Positions 1 through 9,323 of a DNA stretch of 64,000 nucleotides are shown here, piece after piece; the first letter of the stretch is position 1; each line of letters opens with the position of its first letter. Source of the DNA: Mariniphaga sediminis (GTDB taxonomy: Bacteria; Bacteroidota; Bacteroidia; Bacteroidales; Prolixibacteraceae); assembly GCF_003573545.1 (NCBI RefSeq), contig NZ_QWET01000011.1:62001-126000 (forward strand), read 5' to 3'. The notes under the pieces are model-generated. The model made no database searches. It saw nothing but the letters and a program-made list of their open reading frames with translations, and was not told where the DNA came from. Both the position numbers and the translations under genes were made by a program.

Positions 1-3000
1 CTATGAAATCACACAAACCGACCTGAATAACGGTTCGTTTACCAACACAGCAGAGGGAAGTGGTTCCGCCGACACCGACGGCGATTCTGTGGGCGACACC
101 CCTGTTTCGGGTAACGACAGCGAAACGGTAACCGCGGTTCAGGATGCTTCCATTGCAGTGTCGAAAACACTTTCTCCTGCCGGTCAGACTTACGATGCTG
201 TTGGCGATATTATCACCTATGAAATTACCTTGAGCAATACCGGGAACGTAACGGTTTACTCCCCGGCAGTGACAGACAATGACGCCACCAGCGGCCCGAC
301 TTACCAAAGTGGTGATACAAACACCAACGGAATTCTGGATGTGGGCGAAGCGTGGGTTTATTCTGCAGGATATGAAATCACACAGGCCGACCTGAATAAC
401 GGTTCGTTTACCAACACAGCAGAGGGAAGCGGTTCAGCCGACACCGACGGCGATTCCGTTGGCGACACTCCTGTTTCGGGCAACGATAGCGAAACAGTGA
501 ACGCGGTGCAGGATGCTTCCATTGCAGTGTCGAAAACACTTTCCCCGGCCGGTCAGACTTACGATGCCATTGGGGATATTATTACCTATGAGATTACCTT
601 GAGCAATACCGGGAACGTAACAGTTTACTCCCCGGCGGTGACAGACAATGACGCTACCAGCGGCCCGGCTTACCAGAGCGGCGATACTAACACCAACGGA
701 ATTCTGGATGTGGGCGAAGCGTGGGTTTATTCTGCAGGATATGAAATCACACAGGCCGACCTGAATAACGGATCGTTCACCAACATAGCAGAGGGAAGTG
801 GCTCGGCTGACACCGACGGCGATTCCGTTGGCGACACTCCTGTTTCGGGCAATGACAGCGAAACAGTTAACGCGGTGCAGGATGCTTCCTTGGTTGTAAC
901 CAAATCGGCTGCTCCGCAAACATATTCTTCCGTTGGGGAAGAGATTGCCTATACCATTGTGGTTGAAAACACAGGCAACGTAAGTATCACAGATATTTTG
1001 GTGACAGATCCCCTTACAGGGCTAAATGCCAATATTCCCAGCCTTGTGCCGGGAGCTTCGGATACCTTCAATGAAAACTATACCATTATTCTATCCGATT
1101 TGGAGCAGGGAAATGTTGTGAATGTGGTTTCGGTTACAGGAAATGCGCCTGATGCAAGTGCGGTGCAAGCAGAAGATACCGAAACGGTTATTGCATTGGA
1201 TCCTCCAACGGCCACCGACGACGCAAACGCTGATAATCAGGCAGGAGAGTCCGTAATAATTAACATCCTGGCAAATGACCTCTTACATGACGGCTCGCCT
1301 GCTTTACCGGGGTTGGTGACAGTTGATTTGAATCTTCTGGAAGGAGGTATTCAAACGGAGTTGATTGCGGAAAATGAAGGTACATGGACTTATAATTCAG
1401 CAACAGGTGAAGTAACATTCACGCCTCAGGCGGGTTTCACAACCGACCCGGGAGTGATAACCTACGAATTGACAGAAAACCTGACCGGTCGCAGCGACAA
1501 CGCAAATATCAGTGTTGACTATAATGAAGGGAATCCTTATGCCATCGATGATATCAGTACAGGCAATTCACCGGGTGATGTTGCGATAGTGAATATAATC
1601 GACAACGACAAATTAAGTGATGGCTCCCTGGCATTGCCGGCTTTGCCATTGTTGGTAACGCTCGATCTCGATCCGGAAACGGACGGACTTCAGAATGAAT
1701 TTATTGTATCCGGTGAAGGTGTTTGGAGCTTAAACTTTTTGACCGGGAATGTAACTTACACTCCCGAACCGGGATTTACCACTGATCCGACGCCAATAAC
1801 CTACGTACTCCGTGAAGTGCTGACAGGCCTTAGCGATAATGCTACTATTACAATTGAATACGATGAAGTGCCGCCGAAAGCAAATGATGACAGCATGTTG
1901 GGTATTGAACCCGGCGAAAGCGGAACAGTCAACATCCTGACGAATGACTTATTAAGTGACGGAACTTCTGTTCAACAGGATCTGGTTACGGTGGATATTG
2001 ATTCACTGACGGCAGGAACACAGGCTGAATTTATTGTTACAGGAGAGGGAGCCTGGACTTATAATCCGGCAACCGGAGAGGTAACATTTACCCCTGAACC
2101 GGGTTTTACTATTGCGCCCGAGCCGATGAATTATTCTTTAACTGAAAACCTGACAGGCCTGAGCGACAGTGCCACCGTTACAATGGGCTATACTGAAAAA
2201 CCACCGGTGACTGCTAACGACAATAGTACCCAAAACGTGCCCGGAAAGATTGTGGTCGTTGATATTCTTTCCAATGACGTGTTAAGTGACAATTCCCAGG
2301 TATTGCCGGCTCTGGTGGATGTTGATCTCAACCTGCAGGAGGATGGTATTCAGTCTGAATGGATTGTAGCTGGAGAAGGTACCTGGACTTATAATCTGGC
2401 AACAGGAGAGGTGACATTTACTCCGGAACAGGGGTTCACCACCGATCCGGGCCCGGTTGACTATCAATTGACAGAAAGCCTGACAGGGCTCAGCAGCAAT
2501 GCCACCATCAGCGTGGATTATGATGAAAGGGAACCTTATGCTGTGGATGATATTAGTAACGACAACGTGCCTGGCGAAGCTGTAGTTATTGCAATTCTTT
2601 CCAATGACTTGTTAAGCGATAGTTCGCAAGTGTTGCCTGAACTGGTGGATGTTGACCTCAACCTGCCCGCAAATGGTATTCAGCATGTATGGACTGTTGC
2701 TGGCGAAGGTGCCTGGGTTTACAATCCTGCTACGGGAAAGGTGACATTCACTCCGGAACAGGGGTTTACCACCGATCCTGGAGCAATCACTTATGAATTG
2801 ACAGAAAATCTGACAGGCCTCAAAGATATTGCTGATATCAGTGTTGATTACAATGAAGGCGATCCGTATGCAGTAAATGATATCAGTACGGGAAATGTTC
2901 CCGGTAATGCTGTAACAATTAACATCCTTTCCAACGACAGGTTAAGTGACGGGTCGCTTGCATTGCCGGCATTGTCTGTGTTGGTAACAATTGATCTCAA

Positions 3001-4849
3001 TCCGCAAGCCGGTGGAAACCAGAATGAATTTATTGCTGCCGGAGAAGGAAAGTGGAGTTTTAATACATTAAACGGAAACGTGACGTTTACTCCCGAACCC
3101 GGTTTTACCACCGATCCTGCGCCAATAACTTACATCCTTCGGGAAATTCTGACAGGCCGGAATGATGATGCCACCATCACAATTGAGTACGATGAAGTTC
3201 CCCCCGAGGCGAATGATGACAGTATGTCGGGTATTGAACCCGGAGAAAACGGAACCATTGACATTCTGGTTAATGACAGGTTAAGCGACGGAACCTCGAT
3301 TCAAATAAACCTGGTAACCGTGGACCTCGATTCACAAATGGCGGGGATACAGGATGAACTTGTTGTGTCGGGGGAAGGAACCTGGAGTTTCAATCAGGCA
3401 ACCCGGGAGGTAACTTTTAATCCGCTGCAGGGGTTTACTTCCGATCCGGCACCGTTGAACTATATTTTAACAGAAAAACTGACCGGCCTCAGCGACAATG
3501 CCTCCGTTACCATGAATTACGACGAAGGGTCGCCTGTTGCTGCAGACGACAGTCGGAATGACGTCACGCCGGGTGAAGTGGTGGTTATCGACATTCTGAC
3601 CAATGACATTTTAAGTGATGGTTCACCGGCATTGCCGGAATTGGTAGAACTCGATATTGATTTGCAGAATCAGGGGGTGCAGAATGAACTGACAGTTGAA
3701 AATGAAGGAACGTGGAATTATAATACAAATACAGGTTCGCTTACATTTACTCCCGAGTCTGGTTTTATCTCTGATCCAACTCCTCTGAATTACAGATTAT
3801 GCCAGGGTGTTAATTTTTCGTTCTGCGATGAAGCAGTGGTGACGATAAGTGTGGATCAATCCGTGCTACTATCTTCTGTTGCCCTGGTAAAGACAGCATT
3901 GTATTCTCCTGAAAACGGAGTTGTTGCGTACACTTTCGAGGTGACAAATACAGGGGAATTAAAAATTGAGGATTTAACCATTGATGATGAGCGGATTGGC
4001 GTGGACAACCTTGCGGTAACTCCCGGTGCTTTGCAACGGGGTGAAACCGGAACTGCAACAGCTATTTACACCGTAACACTGGCAGATTCGGATGCCGGGG
4101 TTATTACCAATTCAGCCAGCGTAAGTGGATTCGATGTACTGAACCGGCCTGTTAGTGATCAGTCGGGGAGTAATGTGGGAAATGATGAGCCAACTGTGAC
4201 AATGTTGGTTCAAACGCCGTCCATTTTAATAGAAAAAGAGGCTGTTCTTTTTACGTCAACGGTTTCGTTGGACGAAGTGGTCGATTTTACGTTGGTAGTT
4301 ACCAATAACGGAAATGTTACCCTGAACAATGTTGTGGTGAAGGACTCTCTGACAGGTTTTGAACAGGAAGTAGAAGAACTACATCCGGGAGGGACCATGA
4401 ATTATTCCACAAGCTACACTGTTCAGAGTTCGGATGAAATAAACGGGCAATTTAAGAATAAAGCCACAGTAACAGGCACCTCGCCGGATGGTGTCAGGGT
4501 GGAAAGCAGCAGCACTGTGACGGTTCCGGTTGAACAGTGCGATCTGATTCTGCCCACCGGGTTCTCGCCCAATAATGATGGCATCCAGGATTTTTGGAGA
4601 ATTAAGTGTTTGGAGAAATACCCGGATGCTGAAATTGAAATATACAACCGTTGGGGAAATCGGGTATTCGAAAAGCAGAATTTCGGGAATATCGATATTC
4701 ATGGAACTACCGATGCCTGGTGGGACGGGCATTCTACTCACAAGTGGAGTTTCGGCAATGAAAAACTTCCAACAGGTACTTATTATTACATTCTTGATTT
4801 GAAAGACGGCAACGAACCCCTGACCGGATTCATATTTCTGAACAGGTAA
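1..4849 (+). CDS. Giant repeat adhesin with T9SS type B (gliding-motility-associated) C-terminal domain; 5' end outside window
   Basis: The reading frame is open from base 2, so the protein starts upstream; at least 1615 residues are seen. Domains in order: two complete DUF11/DUF7507-like beta repeats of exactly 369 bp (plus the tail of another at the window edge), a divergent third one (about 880-1200), eight CshA-type fibril modules (about 1200-3850), two further DUF11-like modules (about 3860-4540), and a C-terminal domain beginning ILPTGFSPNNDGIQD with the IYNRWGNRVFE motif (about 4545-4846). The last is the CHU_C/TIGR04131 type B sorting domain of the type IX secretion system. By family this is a secreted, surface-attached adhesin. 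The PorP/SprF gene lies 14 bp downstream. The 369-bp repeats carry an EF-hand-like loop, suggesting calcium stabilisation (inference). Confidence 0.9.
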   Translation, partial: YEITQTDLNNGSFTNTAEGSGSADTDGDSVGDTPVSGNDSETVTAVQDASIAVSKTLSPAGQTYDAVGDIITYEITLSNTGNVTVYSPAVTDNDATSGPTYQSGDTNTNGILDVGEAWVYSAGYEITQADLNNGSFTNTAEGSGSADTDGDSVGDTPVSGNDSETVNAVQDASIAVSKTLSPAGQTYDAIGDIITYEITLSNTGNVTVYSPAVTDNDATSGPAYQSGDTNTNGILDVGEAWVYSAGYEITQADLNNGSFTNIAEGSGSADTDGDSVGDTPVSGNDSETVNAVQDASLVVTKSAAPQTYSSVGEEIAYTIVVENTGNVSITDILVTDPLTGLNANIPSLVPGASDTFNENYTIILSDLEQGNVVNVVSVTGNAPDASAVQAEDTETVIALDPPTATDDANADNQAGESVIINILANDLLHDGSPALPGLVTVDLNLLEGGIQTELIAENEGTWTYNSATGEVTFTPQAGFTTDPGVITYELTENLTGRSDNANISVDYNEGNPYAIDDISTGNSPGDVAIVNIIDNDKLSDGSLALPALPLLVTLDLDPETDGLQNEFIVSGEGVWSLNFLTGNVTYTPEPGFTTDPTPITYVLREVLTGLSDNATITIEYDEVPPKANDDSMLGIEPGESGTVNILTNDLLSDGTSVQQDLVTVDIDSLTAGTQAEFIVTGEGAWTYNPATGEVTFTPEPGFTIAPEPMNYSLTENLTGLSDSATVTMGYTEKPPVTANDNSTQNVPGKIVVVDILSNDVLSDNSQVLPALVDVDLNLQEDGIQSEWIVAGEGTWTYNLATGEVTFTPEQGFTTDPGPVDYQLTESLTGLSSNATISVDYDEREPYAVDDISNDNVPGEAVVIAILSNDLLSDSSQVLPELVDVDLNLPANGIQHVWTVAGEGAWVYNPATGKVTFTPEQGFTTDPGAITYELTENLTGLKDIADISVDYNEGDPYAVNDISTGNVPGNAVTINILSNDRLSDGSLALPALSVLVTIDLNPQAGGNQNEFIAAGEGKWSFNTLNGNVTFTPEPGFTTDPAPITYILREILTGRNDDATITIEYDEVPPEANDDSMSGIEPGENGTIDILVNDRLSDGTSIQINLVTVDLDSQMAGIQDELVVSGEGTWSFNQATREVTFNPLQGFTSDPAPLNYILTEKLTGLSDNASVTMNYDEGSPVAADDSRNDVTPGEVVVIDILTNDILSDGSPALPELVELDIDLQNQGVQNELTVENEGTWNYNTNTGSLTFTPESGFISDPTPLNYRLCQGVNFSFCDEAVVTISVDQSVLLSSVALVKTALYSPENGVVAYTFEVTNTGELKIEDLTIDDERIGVDNLAVTPGALQRGETGTATAIYTVTLADSDAGVITNSASVSGFDVLNRPVSDQSGSNVGNDEPTVTMLVQTPSILIEKEAVLFTSTVSLDEVVDFTLVVTNNGNVTLNNVVVKDSLTGFEQEVEELHPGGTMNYSTSYTVQSSDEINGQFKNKATVTGTSPDGVRVESSSTVTVPVEQCDLILPTGFSPNNDGIQDFWRIKCLEKYPDAEIEIYNRWGNRVFEKQNFGNIDIHGTTDAWWDGHSTHKWSFGNEKLPTGTYYYILDLKDGNEPLTGFIFLNR
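131..868 (+). repeat. Two tandem 369-bp coding repeats (123 aa, DUF11/DUF7507-like)
   Basis: The anchor aggatgcttc recurs at 141, 510 and 879, so the period is exactly 369 bp twice. The two units differ at scattered sites that are mostly synonymous third positions, so the protein repeat is almost invariant. Each unit has a DTNTNGILDVGE loop (314-349 and 683-718). The window begins inside a further copy, so the array extends upstream. Confidence 0.92.
1200..3850 (+). repeat. Eight CshA-type modules arranged as two copies of a four-module block
   Basis: The Asp-Asp or Asn-Asp pair near each module start falls at 1217, 1547, 1886, 2216, 2546, 2876, 3215 and 3545. Spacings are 330, 339, 330, 330, 330, 339 and 330 bp. 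Modules 1-4 map onto 5-8 with a constant offset of 1329 bp (443 codons). Each module carries the CshA pattern: a PG..V.I.IL.ND segment, GEG.W.(Y/F)N, then TFTPE.GF. and an ITY.L.E.LTG strand. Confidence 0.85.
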
Positions 4850-4863
4850 AATCGATACACAAA

Positions 4864-5823
4864 ATGAGAAAGAGAGAAATTATGAGATTTGAATTGAATA
4901 GTGTAAAGGGATTGGGAGTTTTATTTCTGTTTTTGCTGATTTTTAGCGAAGGCCGGGCACAACAGGATCCCATGTTCACACAATACAATTTTAACACGCA
5001 AACCATTAATCCCGCTTACGCCGGTACATGGGATAATATCGGTTTTTTGGTGCTGGGGCGTCACCAGTGGATGGGAATGGAAGGAGCTCCCCAAACGTAC
5101 ACTTTTTCCATGCAAACTCCCACAAAGTTTAGGAATGTAGCCGTCGGATTCAATGTAATTTCGGACAGGGCAGGTTTTGAAAAACGTTTGATGGCAAATT
5201 TCGATTATTCTTACCAGCTGAAACTAAACAGGGAAACTTCCCTTCGCCTGGGCCTGAAGGGAGGTATTAATCATTACACAAATAACCTGGCTGATTACAC
5301 AGGGTATCCCGGCGATCCGGCCGACCCGATGTTTATGAGTGATACCGATTCGAAGGTGATCCCTAATTTTGGAATCGGTGCATTTCTATATCATGAGAGA
5401 TATTATATCGGGTTATCGTCGCCGAAGATTTTAAAAACGAAATTTCTGAATAACTACAATAATTATTCGTCGTGGGCTGAATTCCGGCATTTTTTCCTGA
5501 TTGGAGGGTATGTATTCAATCTCTCCCGGAGCCTGCAATTTAAGCCTACATTTTTGGCAAGATCCATTTGGGGCTCTTCAACCGTGATTGACTTTTCTGC
5601 CAATTTTTTACTGGGAGAAAAGGTGTGGCTGGGAGGGAATTACCGCACAGGTGATTCTTTCGGGTTTATAGCTCAATGGATATTTGACCATCAGCTACGG
5701 ATAGGATACGGGGTGGACTATTCCACGTCCCGCCTGCAATCGTTTCACAGCGGTTCGCATGAAATAATGGTGTCGTATGAGCTTGGCGTAAGGCGCAGGT
5801 GGAGTACGCCCAGAATGTTTTAA
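4864..5823 (+). CDS. PorP/SprF family type IX secretion system membrane protein
   Basis: Outer-membrane beta-barrel of the PorP/SprF family, which pairs with proteins bearing type B sorting domains. The 319-residue product has a hydrophobic signal peptide ending near GRAQQ, then the family hallmark QDPMFTQYNFNTQTINPAYAG and the conserved RHQWMGMEGAPQTYTF. It follows the adhesin by 14 bp and precedes the OmpA/PD40 gene by 25 bp, so the three are probably one operon. ATG codons at 4864 and 4882 are both possible; the second sits after a purine-rich stretch and gives a tidier signal peptide. Inferred role: anchoring or export partner of the adhesin. Confidence 0.9.
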   Translation: MRKREIMRFELNSVKGLGVLFLFLLIFSEGRAQQDPMFTQYNFNTQTINPAYAGTWDNIGFLVLGRHQWMGMEGAPQTYTFSMQTPTKFRNVAVGFNVISDRAGFEKRLMANFDYSYQLKLNRETSLRLGLKGGINHYTNNLADYTGYPGDPADPMFMSDTDSKVIPNFGIGAFLYHERYYIGLSSPKILKTKFLNNYNNYSSWAEFRHFFLIGGYVFNLSRSLQFKPTFLARSIWGSSTVIDFSANFLLGEKVWLGGNYRTGDSFGFIAQWIFDHQLRIGYGVDYSTSRLQSFHSGSHEIMVSYELGVRRRWSTPRMF

Positions 5824-5848
5824 TGCTGTGAAATAAAGAAGAGGTAAT

Positions 5849-7636
5849 ATGAAACGAAAAACGACGACCATACTTTTGTTATTTATAACGCTGGCAAGCA
5901 CGGTGAATGGACAGCAATACAATTTTTTTGACCTGGTGGATTACAAGGTCAGGCTTTTGCCGTCGGTAAATACTGTTGAAAGCGATATCTCACCCGCCTT
6001 TGTAAAAGGTGAATTGTATTTTTCTTCCATCCGGGAAGAATATTTTGGGAACGAAAGGCTTCAGCAGCGGAATATGTCTTTTTATGATGTGTACAGTACG
6101 GAGATCGATAGCGTCGGGAATCCGGTCTCATTGAGAAAGCTGGTTCCGGGATTTGGTAACTTGTACCACGAAGGACCGGTATCGTGGTGTGAGGCTACCG
6201 GCGAACTGTTTGTTACCCTGAGCAACGTAATAGATGGCGACACCATTCATCACGGAATGATAAATGAGGAACATGTCCGGTTACGTCTTGTTATTATGAA
6301 GGAGACAGACGGGAAATGGACAGTAACAGAAGAACTACCGTTTAACCGGGATAACTACCATTTTGCCCATCCAGCGGTTAGCGTCACCGGCGATACGCTG
6401 ATTTTTTCCAGTGACATGAGAAGGGGATACGGAAAATCTGACCTCTACATGTCTGTGAGAGAGGATGGAAAGTGGAGCAGGCCTCAGAATTTGGGAGAAA
6501 TGATCAACACTCCCGGGAACGAAATGTTTCCGACGTTTGGCCCGGACGGCCTTCTGCTGTTTTCATCTGACGGGCATGAAGAAAATTACGGGCAGATGGA
6601 TATCTATTATACAAACTTTCCTCACCATATTTCTCCGGTGAATGCGGGAAGAAAGCTAAATACGGCTTTTGACGATTTTGGCTTGGTTGTTCACCCGTCG
6701 AAAGAATATGGCTATTTTTCTTCCAACCGGCCTGGCCGGGGGAATGACGATATTTATCACATAGAATTTATTCCTGTTACTGAAACGCTTAACGGGAAAG
6801 TTTCAACCCGTTACAATGGGGAACCTGTTTCGGATGCTATCGTTTATTTGCAGGATTGTAATGGCAATGTGATTGAAACCAAACAATCCGGTATTCTGGG
6901 CAATTTCGAATTCGAAATACAAAAGGGGCTTTGCTACCGGTTAATGGCTGAGAAGGAAGGTTTCCAATCCGATTTGGAAAACCTCGCAGGTCGGAATATT
7001 GTGGAATTACAGTTAAAACAAATTTTGAAATACCAGATCCAGGTGTTGGATTTTGGCGATGGAAAATCATTGCCTGAGGCAGATGTGTTATGTCTTGAAG
7101 AAAAATGGGAAACGGACACATCGGGTTTGGTGCGTATTCAGTTTGACAGTTTGATGGTGTACAATGTCCACGTGATTAAAGAGGGGTATTTCGATTATTC
7201 GAAGAATGTAGATTCGACCTATTTTACGATGGGGGCAAATGTGGTCGATACAATTCAGCTTTTCAAAAAAGAGAGGAATAAAAACTTTCTGCTTAAAAAT
7301 ATCAATTATTATTTCGACAGATGGAGAATTATGCCTGAATCGGAGCCTGAATTGCAAAAGCTGATAAAGCTGATGAAAGATAATCCTTCTTTGAAAGTGG
7401 AATTAGAAACGCATACCGACAGCAGAAGAGAAGATGAGTTCAACCTGTGGCTGAGCCAGAAACGCGCAGACTCCATTGTGGAGTATCTTGTTGAAAACGG
7501 AATTGAAAAAGAACGTTTGACGGCAAAAGGTTACGGCGAAACCCGGTTGCTAAACCGTTGTGCCAATGGGGTTAATTGTTCCGAAGCCGAACACCTGGTG
7601 AATCGCCGGGTTGAGTTTAAAATACTTGGATTTTAG
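5849..7636 (+). CDS. PD40/carboxypeptidase-regulatory/OmpA protein (PorE-like)
   Basis: 595-residue envelope protein. A Sec signal peptide ends around VNGQQ. Next comes a region of WD40-like PD40 beta-propeller blades (about residues 40-300; repeated LIFSSD, LLFSSDG and GYFSSNRPG blades), a CarboxypepD_reg-type beta domain (about 310-390), and a C-terminal OmpA peptidoglycan-binding domain (about 480-595; HTDSRREDEFN, LSQKRADSIVEYL and NRRVEF). PorE of the type IX system has TPR-PD40-CRD-OmpA order; the TPR segment is not evident here. It probably tethers the PorP/SprF-adhesin system to peptidoglycan (inference from family and operon). Confidence 0.85.
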   Translation: MKRKTTTILLLFITLASTVNGQQYNFFDLVDYKVRLLPSVNTVESDISPAFVKGELYFSSIREEYFGNERLQQRNMSFYDVYSTEIDSVGNPVSLRKLVPGFGNLYHEGPVSWCEATGELFVTLSNVIDGDTIHHGMINEEHVRLRLVIMKETDGKWTVTEELPFNRDNYHFAHPAVSVTGDTLIFSSDMRRGYGKSDLYMSVREDGKWSRPQNLGEMINTPGNEMFPTFGPDGLLLFSSDGHEENYGQMDIYYTNFPHHISPVNAGRKLNTAFDDFGLVVHPSKEYGYFSSNRPGRGNDDIYHIEFIPVTETLNGKVSTRYNGEPVSDAIVYLQDCNGNVIETKQSGILGNFEFEIQKGLCYRLMAEKEGFQSDLENLAGRNIVELQLKQILKYQIQVLDFGDGKSLPEADVLCLEEKWETDTSGLVRIQFDSLMVYNVHVIKEGYFDYSKNVDSTYFTMGANVVDTIQLFKKERNKNFLLKNINYYFDRWRIMPESEPELQKLIKLMKDNPSLKVELETHTDSRREDEFNLWLSQKRADSIVEYLVENGIEKERLTAKGYGETRLLNRCANGVNCSEAEHLVNRRVEFKILGF

Positions 7637-7730
7637 CAGGTTGTTTCGTAATAAATAAATAAATTTACACATTCAGGATTTGTACTGAACAATAATTTTA
7701 TTTTTTTATAACCAGTTTAAACAATAAATC

Positions 7731-9212
7731 ATGGATTTAAAATCGAACCTAAAATCTTCCCGGCGCAGTTTTATCGGAACTACTGCAGCGGCCGTTGCAG
7801 GTTTCAGTGTGATTCCAAGCCATGCTGTGGCGGGACTCGGGCACACTCCTCCCAGTGATAAATTAAATATTGCCGGTATTGGTATTGGTGGAAAAGGAAA
7901 AGTTAACCTCGACAATATGCCCGGACAAAATATTGTGGCGCTGTGTGATGTGGATTGGAATTATGCCGATAGGGTATTTAAAGCTTACCCAAAGGCGAAG
8001 AAGTGGAAAGATTTCCGTGAAATGCTGGAAAATCAGAAAGATATTGAGGCCGTGGTTATTGCCACTCCCGATCATACGCATACTCTGCCTGCTGCGGCTG
8101 CCATGGAATTGGGCAAGCACGTTTACCTGCAAAAGCCGCTCACTCATTCGGTTTGGGAATCGAGGTATTTAACGGAACTGGCCCAAAAAACAGGGGTCGT
8201 TACACAAATGGGGAACGAAGGGCACTCAAACGATACGGTGTATGAAGTAGCCGAAGTAGTGCATAGTGGCTGCCTTGGCGATATAAAAGAAGTCCATGTA
8301 TGGACAAACCGGCCAATATGGCGGCAGGGGATGCCTAAGCCGCTGAAAGAAGTGAAGGTGCCAAATACCCTGGACTGGGATTTATTTATTGGCCCGGCTG
8401 AAATGCGGCCTTACAACCCGGAATATCATCCGTGGATTTGGAGAGGCTGGTGGGACTTTGGAACAGGGGCCCTTGGCGATATGGGATGCCATTTATTGGA
8501 TGTTCCTAATTATGCATTGCACCTTGGAGCACCCAAGGCTTTTCAGGCAAGTTCTTCTTTGGTGAATACAGAAAGCGCTCCGGTTTCGGCGCAGGTTACT
8601 TACTTGTTTCCGGCCCGCAAAAACCTGGATTATTGCGCATTTCCTGAGTTGGAATTAACCTGGTATGACGGAGGGTTGATGCCTGCGCGTTCGTTTGATT
8701 TACCAGTTGATGCCCCTATGAATCCGGGAGGCGGATTTATGTTCATTGGCTCAAAGGCAACACTTATTGCAGAAGCTTATGGGGGCAAATGGAAAGTCTA
8801 CAAAAACGGGCAGGAAGTAGTTCCAGAGACCCGGGTGAACATCGACAGAATTCCGGACGATCCAATGGGCGGAGGCCGTCATGAAATGCATTTTGTGAAT
8901 TGCTGTAAAAACGGAGGAAAACCAGCTTCCAGTTTTGAATATTCCGGTCCATTTAATGAAATGGTTGTTATGGGTAATCTGGCGGTGAGGATGCAGTCGC
9001 TTCAGAAAACTTTATTGTGGGATAGCGAAAATATGAAAGTTACCAATATTTCTCCTGATGAAACACTGGTGACAACCAAACTGCTGCCTTTCTCTTCCGA
9101 TATAGTTACCCGGAAAGTGGAAGGGGAATCGAAACAGAGTGTAAAGTGGAACGCTCAGGAGATGTGTGAAGAATGGGTAAAACATACCTATAAGAATGGC
9201 TGGAGTTTGTAA
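7731..9212 (+). CDS. Gfo/Idh/MocA family oxidoreductase with Tat signal
   Basis: Predicted NAD(P)-dependent sugar or cyclitol dehydrogenase, 493 residues. The N-terminus holds a twin-arginine motif (SRRSFIG) and a hydrophobic stretch, so the protein is probably exported folded with its cofactor. The Rossmann segment is IAGIGIGGKGKVN, and the family Lys is in KHVYLQKPLTHS, where the usual EKP is QKP, as is common in secreted members. The GALGDMGCHLLDVP segment is the conserved C-terminal-domain motif. The gene stands alone between the OmpA gene and a bidirectional terminator. The substrate cannot be told from sequence. Confidence 0.88.
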   Translation: MDLKSNLKSSRRSFIGTTAAAVAGFSVIPSHAVAGLGHTPPSDKLNIAGIGIGGKGKVNLDNMPGQNIVALCDVDWNYADRVFKAYPKAKKWKDFREMLENQKDIEAVVIATPDHTHTLPAAAAMELGKHVYLQKPLTHSVWESRYLTELAQKTGVVTQMGNEGHSNDTVYEVAEVVHSGCLGDIKEVHVWTNRPIWRQGMPKPLKEVKVPNTLDWDLFIGPAEMRPYNPEYHPWIWRGWWDFGTGALGDMGCHLLDVPNYALHLGAPKAFQASSSLVNTESAPVSAQVTYLFPARKNLDYCAFPELELTWYDGGLMPARSFDLPVDAPMNPGGGFMFIGSKATLIAEAYGGKWKVYKNGQEVVPETRVNIDRIPDDPMGGGRHEMHFVNCCKNGGKPASSFEYSGPFNEMVVMGNLAVRMQSLQKTLLWDSENMKVTNISPDETLVTTKLLPFSSDIVTRKVEGESKQSVKWNAQEMCEEWVKHTYKNGWSL

Positions 9213-9267
9213 ATATTAGTTGCCCGAAACGGTACTGAAAGTTTCCTTCGGTTTTTTTTGAAAGAGT

Positions 9268-9305
9268 AACAAAACCTATTGACAATTAAGTTAATAGGTT
9301 TTGTT
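9268..9305. terminator. Bidirectional intrinsic terminator between the oxidoreductase and maeB
   Basis: Perfect 13-bp inverted repeat (9268-9280 with 9293-9305, arms aacaaaacctatt and aataggttttgtt) with a 12-nt loop, lying between two convergent genes. Confidence 0.75.
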
Positions 9306-9323
9306 GTTTATGCACCTCCCATT

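Noticed and set aside
1-900. Regular repeats that could suggest a CRISPR array
   Set aside because: The period is 369 bp, in frame with a beta-repeat protein, without spacers or cas genes.
434-919. 161-residue minus-strand frame
   Set aside because: It is a mirror of the 369-bp adhesin repeats; the plus-strand protein is clearly real.
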